A stretch of 59,017 bases of DNA. Origin: Actinomadura physcomitrii. GTDB lineage: Bacteria > Actinomycetota > Actinomycetes > Streptosporangiales > Streptosporangiaceae. How positions within the stretch are numbered: position 1 is the stretch's first letter; each line of letters begins with the position of its first letter. The stretch spans positions 22,259-81,275 of the forward strand of contig NZ_WBMS02000044.1 in assembly GCF_008923205.2 (NCBI RefSeq), read 5' to 3'. A program made the position numbers and the translations under genes. This document shows, one piece after another, positions 46,264 to 55,803 of this stretch. Under the pieces are notes generated by a model. It was not told the DNA's origin. It saw only the letters and a program-made list of their open reading frames with translations, and did no database searches.

Positions 46264-47664
46264 TCACCCGGCCAGCCCGCGGACGCGGGAGTAGACGTCC
46301 AGCACCGCGAGCGCCAGCGGGATCAGCGAGATCATCACCAGGACGTCGAGGATGTCGCCCCAGCGGCCCCAGAACGGGGTCGGCTTGTGCGTCGGCAGCC
46401 ACATCGTCACGCCGACCACGATGCCGACGAGCACCAGCAGCGGGACGAGGGCGGCGGCGAGCGCGACGAGCTGGCTGCCGTGCAGCGCGACTCCGATCAC
46501 GGTCAGCACCAGGCCGAACAGCCCGACGACCAGCATCCAGGCGCGCTGCGACACGCCGCGGAAGACGCGGGCGCGCAGCAGCAGCGACACCGACATCACC
46601 GCGCTCGTCGCGGGCCCCGCCCAGCCGTCCGCGCCGAACAGGAACAGCATCGCGCCCGCGGCGACGAGCGCGATCGACGCGATGAGGCCGGTGGAGAAGC
46701 GGTCCGCGGCGGCGGTCCGGGCGAGCACCATCCGGCCGTCGACGGTCTCGGTGTCGCTGCGCAGCTCCTCGGCGCTGGCCGGGACGGGCGGCAGCGGCAC
46801 CCGCGCCAGCTTGAACGACAGCGACGGGACCGCCGCGATGAACATCATCACCACGACGGCGGCGACGGCGGCGATCCCCGCGGCGGGCAGGTCGTCGAAC
46901 GCGAACCCGACGCCGGAGCCGACCGCGCCGACGAACCCGGCGAACGCGACGCCGAGGAACACCGGCAGCCCGTCCGCGACGCCGAACGCGGCGATGATCG
47001 CGGCGAGCGCGGTCACCCCGAACCCGGCGAGCAGGTGCGGCGCGCCGAGGTCGAGGAGCTCAGTGCCCTTGCGCGCGGGCGCGAGCGCGCCGGCGAGGAA
47101 CGCGTACGGCAGCGCCGCGTAGCCGAGGACGACGCCGGCGCCGGAGTCGGCGACCGCCCGCGACAGCGCGATCGCGACGATGAGGGTCAGCAGCGCGATG
47201 AGGCCGGCGGCGGCCGCCGGGATGATCCACGGCGGGCCGGACAGCGCGATGACGACCGCGCCGACGACCAGCGCGATCCCGGCGGCGCCGAGCCCGAACG
47301 AGCGGGTCGTCGTCGGCCGCCAGCGGTCGGAGCGCTCCCGGATGCCGGTCGCGATGACGTCGGCGACGTCGTCGAACGACATCTCCGGCAGCTGCGCCAT
47401 CCGCGGCCGGAAGTAGAGGATCTCCCCGTCCCGGACGCCGAGCGCGCTCGTCGTCTGCGCGGGGTCGAAGGGGTTGCCGTCCAGCCGCTGCAGCACCCAC
47501 CCGGAGTGCGCGAGACCGGCATCGGCCATGTTCTCCCCGGCGGCCCGGAGCAGGGTCGGCAGCATGTGCGCGAGCGGCACGTCGGCGGGCAGGGACACGT
47601 CGATGCGCCGCCGCGGCGCGACGATGGTGACCCTGCACAGTTCGGTTGTGGCGGGGGAATTCAA
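46264..47664 (-). CDS. eccD: type VII secretion integral membrane protein EccD
   Basis: This 466-residue protein uses TTG 47664 behind GGAGGACGGGAG. Residues 1-90 are the ubiquitin-like cytosolic domain (CRVTIVAPRRRIDVSLPADV; LDGNPFDPAQTTSALGVRDG). The rest is about eleven transmembrane helices that form the channel-side rafts of the ESX complex. It is divergent from eccC over a short shared control region and precedes eccB by 7 bases. Confidence 0.95.
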   Translation of the reverse strand: MNSPATTELCRVTIVAPRRRIDVSLPADVPLAHMLPTLLRAAGENMADAGLAHSGWVLQRLDGNPFDPAQTTSALGVRDGEILYFRPRMAQLPEMSFDDVADVIATGIRERSDRWRPTTTRSFGLGAAGIALVVGAVVIALSGPPWIIPAAAAGLIALLTLIVAIALSRAVADSGAGVVLGYAALPYAFLAGALAPARKGTELLDLGAPHLLAGFGVTALAAIIAAFGVADGLPVFLGVAFAGFVGAVGSGVGFAFDDLPAAGIAAVAAVVVMMFIAAVPSLSFKLARVPLPPVPASAEELRSDTETVDGRMVLARTAAADRFSTGLIASIALVAAGAMLFLFGADGWAGPATSAVMSVSLLLRARVFRGVSQRAWMLVVGLFGLVLTVIGVALHGSQLVALAAALVPLLVLVGIVVGVTMWLPTHKPTPFWGRWGDILDVLVMISLIPLALAVLDVYSRVRGLAG

Positions 47665-47841
47665 GGGAGCTCCCGTCCTCCAGGTCAGATCGCGGGCTGG
47701 ATCCGATCGACGCGCAGCTTAGGATGTGACGTCCGATTACGCTAAATCAACACCCAACCCCACCCAACCCGCGGGTCGGTCGTGCTCCCCCTCGTCGTCC
47801 GGCCGCCCTCGGGACGCGTGACCCGCGGAGGGAACCCCCAG
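47665..47841. promoter_or_regulatory. divergent control region of eccD-eccB and eccC
   Basis: This 177-base space must hold promoters in both directions. A relatively AT-rich patch (GATTACGCTAAATC near 47734-47747) is the best candidate core, but no well-spaced hexamer pair is evident. GCGGAGGGAA before GTG 47842 is the ribosome site of eccC. Confidence 0.45.
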
Positions 47842-50800
47842 GTGAGCACGATCCTCGTCAAGCGCAAGGAGCGCCGGAAACCGCCCCCTGCCCCGAAGGG
47901 CGAACTGCTCCTCGAGTCGCCCCCGGAGATCCCGGAGATGCAGAGCGGCGGCATGCAGGCGGTGCTCACCTACCTGCCGATGGCCGTCATGCCGGTGATG
48001 ATGGGCCTGATGTTCGTCGGCGGCGGCACCAAGTCGCCGATGATGATGATCAGCAGCGGCGGCATGGCGCTGGCCATGGGCGGCATGATGATCGGGCAGC
48101 TGAGCCGCGGCTCCGGGGAGCGCAAGTTCAAGCTGAACGGCGCCCGCCGCGACTACTTCCGCTACCTCAGCCAGGTGCGGCGCCGGGTGCGGCGCGCCGC
48201 CGAGCAGCAGCGCGAGTCGCTGGAGTGGAACAGCCCCGCCCCCGACTCGCTGTGGTCGCTGGTGATGAGCGCCCGGATCTGGGAGCGCCGCCCCGCCGAC
48301 CCCGACTTCGGCAACGTGCGGATCGGCGCCGGCCCGCAGAAGCTCGCCGTGCAGCTGATCCCGCCGGAGACCAAGCCCATCGAGGACCTGGAGCCGATGA
48401 CGGCGGGCGCGCTGCGCCGGTTCGTCCGCGCGCACTCCACCGTCCCGAACCTGCCGGTCGCGGTGTCGCTGCCGTCGTTCGCGCGGATCCTGCCGATGGG
48501 CGACATCGACGCGGTCCGCGGCATGGTCCGCGCGATGATCGCGCAGCTGACGGCGTTCCACTCGCCCGACGACATGCGGGTCAGCGTGTGCGCGTCGCCC
48601 GACGCGATGCCGCACTGGGACTGGGTGAAGTGGCTGCCGCACTCGATGCACCCCACGGTGACGGACGCGGCGGGCCCCGTCCGGCTGATGGCGGGCAGCC
48701 TGTCGGAGCTGGAGCGGATGTTCGGCACCGAGGTGAAGGACCGCGCCCGCTTCACCCCCGGCCTCTCCCAGAACGACCTGCCGTACCACGTCGTCATCGT
48801 GGACGGCGGCGCCGTCACCCCCGACTCGCAGATCGGCTCGGACGGCATCGAGGGCGTCTGCGTGATCGACCTGTCCGGGCACGTCGCGCCGACCTCCGAC
48901 AACACGATGCTGCGGCTGCGGGTCGCCGCCGAAAAGATGGCGATGCTGCGCCGCGACCGCACCGGCAAGGACGTCGCCAGCTCCCTCGGCCGGCCCGACC
49001 AGTACAGCTACGTCCAGGCGGACGGCCTCGCGCGGCAGCTCGCGCCGCTGCGGGCCAGCGCCGCCGCCGGCGCCGAGCTGGACGCGCTGTCGGCCGCGAC
49101 GACGCTGACGACGCTGCTCGGCGTCCCCGACCCGGCCCGGATCGACCCGCGGCAGGCGTGGCAGCCGCGCGCCCCGCGCAACCGGCTGCGCGTCCCGATC
49201 GGCCTGGACGCCGAGGGCCGCCCCATCGAGCTCGACATCAAGGAGGCCGCGCAGGGCGGGTACGGCCCGCACGGCCTGTGCATCGGCGCGACCGGTTCCG
49301 GCAAGTCGGAGCTGCTGCGCACCCTCGTCCTCGGCCTGGCGATGACGCACTCCTCGGAGGTGCTGAACTTCGTCCTCGTCGACTTCAAGGGCGGCGCGAC
49401 GTTCCTCGGCATGGACGGCCTCCAGCACGTCTCCGCCATCATCACCAACCTGGAGGACGAGCTCCCCCTCGTCGACCGCATGTACGACGCGCTGCACGGC
49501 GAGATGGTGCGGCGCCAGGAGTGGCTACGGCAGGCCGGCAACTACGCCTCGCTGCGCGACTACGAGAAGGCCCGCGAGCAGGGCGCCGCGCTCAAGCCGA
49601 TGCCGACCCTGTTCGTCGTGCTGGACGAGTTCTCCGAGCTGCTGTCCGCCAAGCCCGACTTCGCCGAGCTGTTCGTGATGATCGGACGGCTCGGCCGGTC
49701 CCTCGGCGTCCACCTGCTGCTCGCGTCGCAGCGCCTGGAGGAGGGCAAGCTCCGCGGCCTCGACACCCACCTGTCGTACCGGATCGGCCTGCGCACGTTC
49801 TCGGCGATGGAGTCGCGGGTCGTCCTCGGCTCCCCGGACGCCTACGAGCTGCCGCAGGCGCCCGGCAACGGCTACCTGAAGATCGGCACCGAGTCGCTGA
49901 CCCGGTTCCGCGCCGCGTACGTGTCCGGCGCGTACCGTCCCGAGGAGGAGGGCGCGGCGCAGAACGGGCAGCAGGGGCCGCGGCAGCTCGCCCAGATCGT
50001 CCCGTTCACCCCCGCCTACGTGCAGCCGCGGATGCAGGAGCAGCCGCAGCAGCAGCGGCAGGCCAAGGACGACGACGGCCCGCAGATCAGCCTGTTCGAC
50101 CTCGTCGTCAAGCAGCTCGCGGGGCACGGCCCGCCGCCGCACCAGATCTGGCTGCCGCCGCTGGAGGACCCGTCCACCCTGGACCAGGTCCTGCCGAACC
50201 TGCAGCACACCCCCGAGTTCGGCTTCACCACCGCCGGCTGGGACGGCCGCGGCCAGCTGCACGCGTTCGCCGGCATCGTCGACAGGCCGTTCGACCAGCG
50301 CCGCGACCCGATGTGGCTGGACCTGTCCGGCGCCGCCGGGCACGTCGGCGTCGCGGGCGCCCCGCAGGCCGGCAAGTCGACGCTGCTGCGCACCCTCATC
50401 ACCTCCCTCGCGCTCATGCACACCCCGCAGGAGGTGCAGTTCTACTGCCTGGACTTCGGCGGCGGCTCGCTCGCCCCGCTCGCCGACCTCCCGCACGTCG
50501 GCGGCGTCGCCAGCCGCCTCGACCCCGACCGGGTCCGCCGCACCGTCGCCGAGGTGTCCGGGCTGCTGGAGGCCCGCGAGCGGTTCTTCACCGAGCGCGG
50601 CATCGACTCCATCGCCACCTACCGGCGGCTGCGCGCCACCGGCCAGATCCCCGGCGACGGCTTCGGCGACGTGTTCCTCGTCGTCGACAACTGGCTGACC
50701 GTCCGGCAGGAGTTCGAGGCGGTCGAGGCCACCATCACCGACCTCGCCGCCCGCGGCCTCGGCTACGGCATCCACGTCGTCGCCGCCACCAACAAGTGGT

Positions 50801-51822
50801 CGGAGTTCCGCCTCACCATCCGCGACCTGTTCGGCACGAAGCTGGAGCTCAAGCTCGGCGACCCGTACGAGTCGGAGATGGACCGCAAGCTCGCCGCGAA
50901 CGTCCCCGAGGGCCGGCCCGGCCGCGGCATCACCCGCGAGGGCCTGCACTTCCTCGCCGCGCTGCCGCGCGCCGACGGCCGCCCCTCCTCCGAGGACCTC
51001 GCCGACGGCGTCAAGCAGCTCGTCCAGACCGTCCAGGCCGGCTGGCAGGGCCGCCCGCCCGCGCCGCAGGTGCGGATGCTGCCGGACGTGCTGCCGCTCA
51101 CCTCGCTGCCGCAGGTGACCGAGACCGGCAAGCGCATCCCGATCGGCATCGACGAGGACACCCTGTCGCCCGTCCTGCTGGACTTCGAGAACGACCCGCA
51201 CTTCGTCGTCGTCGGCGACAACGAGTGCGGCAAGTCGAACCTGCTGCGCGTCATCGTCGACGCCGTCAAGGCGCGCTACACCCCCGACGAGGCCCGCATC
51301 ATCATGCTCGACTACCGCCGCGCCCTCCTCGACTCGGCGGAGAGCGACCAGGTCATCGGGTACGCGGCGTCCTCGACCGCGGCGGCGGGGCTGATGAAGG
51401 ACGTCAACGGCGCCCTCGTCAACCGGCTCCCCCCGTCCGACCTGACGCCCGAGCAGCTGCGGAACCGGTCCTGGTGGAGCGGGTCGGAGCTGTTCCTCAT
51501 CGTGGACGACTACGACCTCGTCGCCACCCCGTCGGGCAACCCGCTCGCGCAGGTCGCCGAGCTGCTGCCGCAGGCCCGCGACATCGGCATGCACCTGATC
51601 CTCGCCCGCACCATGGGCGGCGCCGGACGCGCCATGTTCGACCCGGTCATGCAGCGGCTGAAGGACATGGCCAGCCCGGCGCTGATCATGTCCGGCAACA
51701 AGGACGAGGGCAACCTGTTCGACGTGCGCCCCGGGCCCCTGCCCGTCGGCCGCGGCACCCACTCCGACCGCCGCGCCGGCAAGCGCCTCATCCAGACCGC
51801 CTTCCACGGTCCCGTCCAGTAA
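47842..51822 (+). CDS. eccC: type VII secretion ATPase EccC (three FtsK-like domains, unsplit)
   Basis: This 1,326-residue motor of the ESX machine starts at GTG 47842. Two transmembrane helices near residues 38-85 (LTYLPMAVMPVMMGLMFVGG; GMALAMGGMMIGQL) are followed by a linker with a regulatory domain and three FtsK/SpoIIIE ATPase modules. Their P-loops are GATGSGKSELL (Lys488), GAPQAGKSTLL (Lys845) and GDNECGKSNLL (Lys1131). The first has the Walker B-type LFVVLDEFSEL. In ESX-1 the same protein is split into EccCa and EccCb; here it is one chain. The last module receives the EsxB C-terminal signal. A strong hairpin follows. Confidence 0.96.
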   Translation: MSTILVKRKERRKPPPAPKGELLLESPPEIPEMQSGGMQAVLTYLPMAVMPVMMGLMFVGGGTKSPMMMISSGGMALAMGGMMIGQLSRGSGERKFKLNGARRDYFRYLSQVRRRVRRAAEQQRESLEWNSPAPDSLWSLVMSARIWERRPADPDFGNVRIGAGPQKLAVQLIPPETKPIEDLEPMTAGALRRFVRAHSTVPNLPVAVSLPSFARILPMGDIDAVRGMVRAMIAQLTAFHSPDDMRVSVCASPDAMPHWDWVKWLPHSMHPTVTDAAGPVRLMAGSLSELERMFGTEVKDRARFTPGLSQNDLPYHVVIVDGGAVTPDSQIGSDGIEGVCVIDLSGHVAPTSDNTMLRLRVAAEKMAMLRRDRTGKDVASSLGRPDQYSYVQADGLARQLAPLRASAAAGAELDALSAATTLTTLLGVPDPARIDPRQAWQPRAPRNRLRVPIGLDAEGRPIELDIKEAAQGGYGPHGLCIGATGSGKSELLRTLVLGLAMTHSSEVLNFVLVDFKGGATFLGMDGLQHVSAIITNLEDELPLVDRMYDALHGEMVRRQEWLRQAGNYASLRDYEKAREQGAALKPMPTLFVVLDEFSELLSAKPDFAELFVMIGRLGRSLGVHLLLASQRLEEGKLRGLDTHLSYRIGLRTFSAMESRVVLGSPDAYELPQAPGNGYLKIGTESLTRFRAAYVSGAYRPEEEGAAQNGQQGPRQLAQIVPFTPAYVQPRMQEQPQQQRQAKDDDGPQISLFDLVVKQLAGHGPPPHQIWLPPLEDPSTLDQVLPNLQHTPEFGFTTAGWDGRGQLHAFAGIVDRPFDQRRDPMWLDLSGAAGHVGVAGAPQAGKSTLLRTLITSLALMHTPQEVQFYCLDFGGGSLAPLADLPHVGGVASRLDPDRVRRTVAEVSGLLEARERFFTERGIDSIATYRRLRATGQIPGDGFGDVFLVVDNWLTVRQEFEAVEATITDLAARGLGYGIHVVAATNKWSEFRLTIRDLFGTKLELKLGDPYESEMDRKLAANVPEGRPGRGITREGLHFLAALPRADGRPSSEDLADGVKQLVQTVQAGWQGRPPAPQVRMLPDVLPLTSLPQVTETGKRIPIGIDEDTLSPVLLDFENDPHFVVVGDNECGKSNLLRVIVDAVKARYTPDEARIIMLDYRRALLDSAESDQVIGYAASSTAAAGLMKDVNGALVNRLPPSDLTPEQLRNRSWWSGSELFLIVDDYDLVATPSGNPLAQVAELLPQARDIGMHLILARTMGGAGRAMFDPVMQRLKDMASPALIMSGNKDEGNLFDVRPGPLPVGRGTHSDRRAGKRLIQTAFHGPVQ

Positions 51823-51831
51823 CGACCGAAT

Positions 51832-51866
51832 GCGAAGAGCCCTGGCCCCCGCCCGGGGCTCTTCGC
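51832..51866. terminator. strong terminator after eccC
   Basis: GCGAAGAGCCC (51832-51842) and GGGCTCTTCGC (51856-51866) form a perfect 11-bp stem with a 13-base loop, nine bases after the eccC stop. It also faces the serine-hydrolase remnant on the other strand. Confidence 0.8.
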
Positions 51867-51909
51867 GTTCCGCGGCGCCGAGGTCCGGGGCCCGGCGAGC
51901 CGGGCCGCC

Positions 51910-52355
51910 TCAGCCGCCCGTCCCGCCGCCGGCGATGGCCTGCGTCTCCTGCCCGGCCATCTCCTGCAGCGGGACGCCGTCGATGTTGCTGAGGATGACG
52001 CCGACCGAGCCGGTGTAGGGGTAGATGGACCAGAGGGCGCCGACACCGGGGTTGGCCCCGCCGCGGCTCTGCACCCATTGCCCGTTGACGATGCGGACCA
52101 CCGGCCCGTAGGCGCCGAACGACGTCGCGCTGTGGGGGTCGTTGGGGGCGGTGAACACCTCGGCCCAGGGCCGGTCCAGGAGGGTGCCGTCGAGGCGCCG
52201 CCGGGCCGGGCGTCCGGCGGGATCGCGTCGGCGTGCCCGGGTGCGGCGCCCGCCACCTGCATGCCGGCCGTCACCGCGCCGGCGGCCGCCAGCCCGCCCC
52301 ACCCGAGCAGCCGCCGCCGGCCGATACCGCGTGCGGAGTTCTCGTCCATGATCAT
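51910..52355 (-). pseudogene. Tat-exported serine hydrolase (beta-lactamase-like) remnant
   Basis: The 5' part (52355 down to about 52205) encodes a twin-arginine signal (IGRRRLLGWGGLAAAGAVTA) and the mature start AIPPDARPGG. The 3' part, in another frame (about 52194 to 51910), encodes the extreme C-terminus of a CubicO/class-C-type serine hydrolase (FGAYGPVVRIVNGQWVQSRG; GANPGVGALWSIYPYTGSVG; VILSNIDGVPLQEMAGQ). Roughly 300 residues with the SxxK and YxN motifs are missing and the frame is broken at the joint. It is therefore not functional as sequenced. Confidence 0.75.
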
Positions 52356-52460
52356 TACCCTTCTGGTCGGCGAGCCGGATCACCGTCCGGCTCGGAACGT
52401 TCCGGTCAGCGGACGGTCACAGCCCGACAGCACTGACCTATTGCGGTGCAAGTCAGGAGG

Positions 52461-53663
52461 TCACAGCGTGCGCAGGGCCTCGGTGGGGGAAAGGCGGGCG
52501 GCCCTGAGGGCGGGCAGCAGGCCGGCGATCGCCCCGATGGCGATCGCGGCGCCGATGCCGCCGGCCCACGCCTCGGCCGGGACGACCACCGCCCAGCCCT
52601 TGCCGCCGGCGTAGACGGCGGTGGTCAGCGCTCCGGCCGCGACCCCGGTCACCCCGCCGAGCAGCGCCAGCATGACCGCCTCGGACAGGAACTGGGTGCG
52701 GATGTGCCCGCGGGTCGCGCCGAGCGCCCGGCGCAGCCCGATCTCCGACCGCCGCTCCAGCACCGAGATGATCATGATGTTGGCGACCCCGACCGCGCCC
52801 ACGACCAGCGCCACCACGCCGAGACCGAGGAACAGGCTGTTGAAGGCGCCCTTGGCGGCGGCGCGCGCGGTGAGCGCGTCGGACGGCCGGCTGACGTCGA
52901 CGTCGCCGGGCGACTCGGGGTTGGCGGTCCGCGCGAGGACGTCCCGCACCGAGTCGACCTTGTCGGTCCGCGCCCGCACGTACACGGTGGTCGGAGGGCC
53001 CGCCACCGCCTCGCCCCGCTCGATCGCGGCGTAGCCGAGGTAGTGCTCGGCGGCCGGGTAGCCGATCAGAACACTGGTGTCGATGTCGGTCGACAGCGTC
53101 GCGGGCTTCAGGATGCCGGCGACGTAGAACCACTGGTTCTTCAGCCAGATCCGCTCGCCCGGATGGACGCGGTCGATCCCGAGGCGCCGCGCGGCCAGCG
53201 CGCCGAGCACGGTGACCGGCTGCCGCTCGGTCGCCGCGTTGAGCCAGCGGCCCTGCGCCACGCCGGTGCCGAGCACGCCGGGAAGGTCGAGGCTGGCGGC
53301 CCGGACCTTCAGGGCGTTGGTGTTGACCGCCGGGATCAGCGGGCTGCGGTACACGTTGGCGTCGTCGATCGCGGCGACGTGCGCCACCTGCTCGACGTCG
53401 GGCAGGTGGGAGATCCGCTGCGGCGCGGCGGTCGGGAGCTGCGCAGCCCCGCCGGTGAGCGATTCGCCGGTGTTGGCGGTGAGCAGGTTGGTGCCGAGCC
53501 GGTCGATCTGGGCCAGGAGCCCGGCCTGCGAGGACGCGGACAGGCCGAGCACCGCCACGATCGCCGCGGTGCCGATCGCGATGCCGAGCGCGGACAGGGC
53601 GGCCCGCAGGCGGCGGGACCGGATCCCGATCCCGGCCACGCGCAGCTGGTCGGACAGCCTCAT
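52461..53663 (-). CDS. MacB-type ABC transporter permease (FtsX family)
   Basis: This 400-residue permease starts at ATG 53663, which overlaps the ATPase stop in an ATGA. A first transmembrane helix (ALSALGIAIGTAAIVAVLGL, about residues 22-42) is followed by a large outer domain to about residue 270, then three helices with the FtsX block ISVLERRSEIGLRRALGATR and the ending PALRAARLSPTEALRTL. With the ATPase and the adaptor it forms a MacAB-like mechanotransmission exporter of peptides or antibiotics. The gene appears intact. Confidence 0.9.
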   Translation of the reverse strand: MRLSDQLRVAGIGIRSRRLRAALSALGIAIGTAAIVAVLGLSASSQAGLLAQIDRLGTNLLTANTGESLTGGAAQLPTAAPQRISHLPDVEQVAHVAAIDDANVYRSPLIPAVNTNALKVRAASLDLPGVLGTGVAQGRWLNAATERQPVTVLGALAARRLGIDRVHPGERIWLKNQWFYVAGILKPATLSTDIDTSVLIGYPAAEHYLGYAAIERGEAVAGPPTTVYVRARTDKVDSVRDVLARTANPESPGDVDVSRPSDALTARAAAKGAFNSLFLGLGVVALVVGAVGVANIMIISVLERRSEIGLRRALGATRGHIRTQFLSEAVMLALLGGVTGVAAGALTTAVYAGGKGWAVVVPAEAWAGGIGAAIAIGAIAGLLPALRAARLSPTEALRTL

Positions 53664-54364
53664 ACGCCCTCCAGCGGGCGCGCCGCGCTGTCGTCGACGA
53701 TCCGCCCGTCCAGGACGTGCAGCCGGCGGGGGAACCGGGCGGCGAGATCGCCGTCGTGCGTGATCACCAGGATCGTCGCGCCGCCCGCGTTGAGCTCGCG
53801 CAGCAGCTCGATGATCGACGCGCCCGTCCCGCTGTCGAGGTTGCCGGTCGGCTCGTCGGCCAGCACGATGGCCGGCCGGCCGACCAGGGCGCGGGCGATC
53901 GCGACGCGCTGCCGCTGCCCGCCGGACAGCTCGCTCGGACGAGAGCCCGCCCGGTCCCGCAGCCCGACCCGGCCGAGCGCCTCGGCGGCGCGCTCGCGCC
54001 GCTCGGCGGGCGCCGCGCCGCCGTACGGCAGGCCGTCGGCGACGTTCTCCAGGACGGTGGTGCGCTCGGTCAGGAAGAACTGCTGGAAGACGAAGCCGAT
54101 GCTGCGCGCCCGGATCTCGGCGAGCCGCCGGTCGCTGAGCGCCGCGACGTCCTGCCCGTCGATCCGTACCGTGCCGCTGCTGGGCCGGTCGAGCGTGCCG
54201 AGGATGTGCAGCAGGGTGGACTTGCCGGAGCCCGACGGGCCGACGATGGCGACCAGCTCCCCGCTCCGCACGGTGAAGCTCACACCGCGCAGCGCGTGGA
54301 CGGGAGGCCGCGTGCCGTAGGTCTTGGTGACCCGTTCCAGCTCGAGGACGTTCGTCGCGATCAC
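53660..54364 (-). CDS. MacB-type ABC transporter ATP-binding protein
   Basis: This 234-residue ATPase uses GTG 54364. It has Walker A VGPSGSGKSTLLHILGTLDR, the signature LSGGQRQRVAIARAL and Walker B AIVLADEPTGNLDSG, all intact, with GFVFQQFFL as Q-loop. Length and the LGTLDRP motif are typical for the LolD/MacB class. Its GTG lies inside the stop codon of the adaptor gene once a one-base frameshift there is repaired, so the three genes were built as a coupled operon. Confidence 0.93.
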   Translation of the reverse strand: MIATNVLELERVTKTYGTRPPVHALRGVSFTVRSGELVAIVGPSGSGKSTLLHILGTLDRPSSGTVRIDGQDVAALSDRRLAEIRARSIGFVFQQFFLTERTTVLENVADGLPYGGAAPAERRERAAEALGRVGLRDRAGSRPSELSGGQRQRVAIARALVGRPAIVLADEPTGNLDSGTGASIIELLRELNAGGATILVITHDGDLAARFPRRLHVLDGRIVDDSAARPLEGV

Positions 54365-54385
54365 GTCGACGGCACCACCACTCGG

Positions 54386-55486
54386 TCATGAACCGTCAGG
54401 GCACCGGAGACCTGCACCCGCCCGTTGGCGTTGTCGAACAGCCCGAGCGTGACCGGCACGATCCGGCTCCGGCCGCCGTTCCCCGCGACGGCCTCGACGG
54501 CGTATCCCCCGGCCGAGGAGCGCGGTCACCGGCACGATGAGGGCGTGCCCGACGCCGCCGGTGGTGATCTCCACCTGGACCGGGGCCTGGTCCAGGCTTC
54601 CGGCGTCCTTCGGCTTCTTGAGCGTGATGTGGACCGGGAGGGTGGACGTCGCGACCGTGCCGATCCGGCTCACCACGCCGGCCGTGGTCCGGTTGTCGGG
54701 CAGCGTGATCTGCACGGGGTCGCCCTTGTGGACCTCGGACTGCTGGGCGGGGTCGAGCTTCACCGTCACCTCGCGCCGGTTCGACGACGCCTCCATGATC
54801 GAATGGCCCGGGACGGCGTTCGTGCCGTTCTTGGCCGTCACCTTGCCGATCCGCAGCGGGCCGGGCAGGAACACCGCCTGCCCGAGGTCCAGCCGGCCGG
54901 TCACGTCGGCGCCGCGGTCGTTTTGGAGCTTCTCCAGGGTCGCCATGGTGGGCAGCCCGAAGTGGCGCGAGCCGGGATCGAGCACGGACCGGTCGGCGTA
55001 ACCCTCGTCCACCAGGGTCTTGTTCAGCGCCTGGACGTCCTTGCCGTCGTCGCCCGCGGCCAGGTCCCGGTAGGCGGGCGTGCTTCCGCAGATCAGCAGC
55101 ATCGGCTTCTGGTCGACCTTGTACAGGGTCTCGCCGCAGTCGACCTGGGCGCCCGCCGCCGGCATCCAGGTGTAGGTCCCCTTCGCCCGGTCGACCACCA
55201 GGTAGGGGTTCCCGTCGGCGCCCCCTGCGTACGACAGCGTCCCGCTCTGGTCGACCTGCGAGGACAGCGGGCCCTCCTGGACCGCCAGCGAGGTCCCGCC
55301 GCCGGCGCCCGTCGCGGACGTGCCGTCGCCGGGCGAACCCGTGACGGCCAGGGCCGCACCGCCGCCCACGGCCACGAGCGCGACACCGACCCCGATCACC
55401 ATGCGACGCCCGCGCCACCACCGCCGCACCGGCACCCGAGGAGAACCACCGACGTCCGCCGGTGCTCCGATCTCAGCCCTTGCCAT
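54386..55486 (-). CDS. MacA-like periplasmic adaptor, 3' frameshift
   Basis: This 366-codon frame starts at ATG 55486. A transmembrane anchor (residues about 30-49) precedes a lipoyl/beta-barrel adaptor fold with an inserted peptidoglycan-binding-like helix pair (GKDVQALNKTLVDEGYADRS) and the barrel end HITLKKPKDAGSLDQAPVQV followed by EITTGGVGHALIVPVTALL. After VPVTALL the frame turns to Arg-rich nonsense. Removing one base from the GGCCGGGGG tract at about 54506-54514 restores YAVEAVAGNGGRSRIVPVTL and GLFDNANGRVQVSGALTVHD, ending at TGA 54361-54363, exactly overlapping the ATPase GTG. The lesion is a single extra base, real or technical. Confidence 0.85.
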   Translation of the reverse strand: MARAEIGAPADVGGSPRVPVRRWWRGRRMVIGVGVALVAVGGGAALAVTGSPGDGTSATGAGGGTSLAVQEGPLSSQVDQSGTLSYAGGADGNPYLVVDRAKGTYTWMPAAGAQVDCGETLYKVDQKPMLLICGSTPAYRDLAAGDDGKDVQALNKTLVDEGYADRSVLDPGSRHFGLPTMATLEKLQNDRGADVTGRLDLGQAVFLPGPLRIGKVTAKNGTNAVPGHSIMEASSNRREVTVKLDPAQQSEVHKGDPVQITLPDNRTTAGVVSRIGTVATSTLPVHITLKKPKDAGSLDQAPVQVEITTGGVGHALIVPVTALLGRGIRRRGRRGERRPEPDRAGHARAVRQRQRAGAGLRCPDGS

Positions 55487-55754
55487 GCCCGGAACCTCCC
55501 ACCGACACGTTGCGGCAGGCGTTCAGCGCCTTCTTGAACTGCGGCGAGTTGACATCGATCTTGTCCTTGGGCACACGGAGCCGGCCGTCCTACGGATCGG
55601 GAAAGTTCGGGACGCCGTTCTTGCGAATGCACTGCGCGTACTTCACCGCCTGCTCCACGGCGGGGTTCGCCTCCGAGCCGGCGTCGGAACCGCCGGAACC
55701 GCCGCATCCCGCGATGGCGAACGCGACGACCAGCAACATGAAAGCCCTGTTCAT
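55473..55754 (-). pseudogene. small lipoprotein with an internal stop codon
   Basis: From ATG 55754 (GAAGGAGAACG upstream) the frame encodes a lipoprotein signal with lipobox (LLVVAFAIAGCGG), then QAVKYAQCIRKNGVPNFPDP, a block I know from actinomycete lipoproteins encoded before MacAB genes. Codon 55 is TAG (55590-55592). Past it the same frame continues in family style (DGRLRVPKDKIDVNSPQFKK; ALNACRNV) to TGA 55473-55475, overlapping the adaptor start by 14 bases. One nonsense change therefore breaks an otherwise complete 93-residue protein. Confidence 0.75.
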
Positions 55755-55803
55755 CGTTCTCCTTCAGGAACGTTCTCGCAGGGCCAAGTTCTAGGGAAAG
55801 GAC

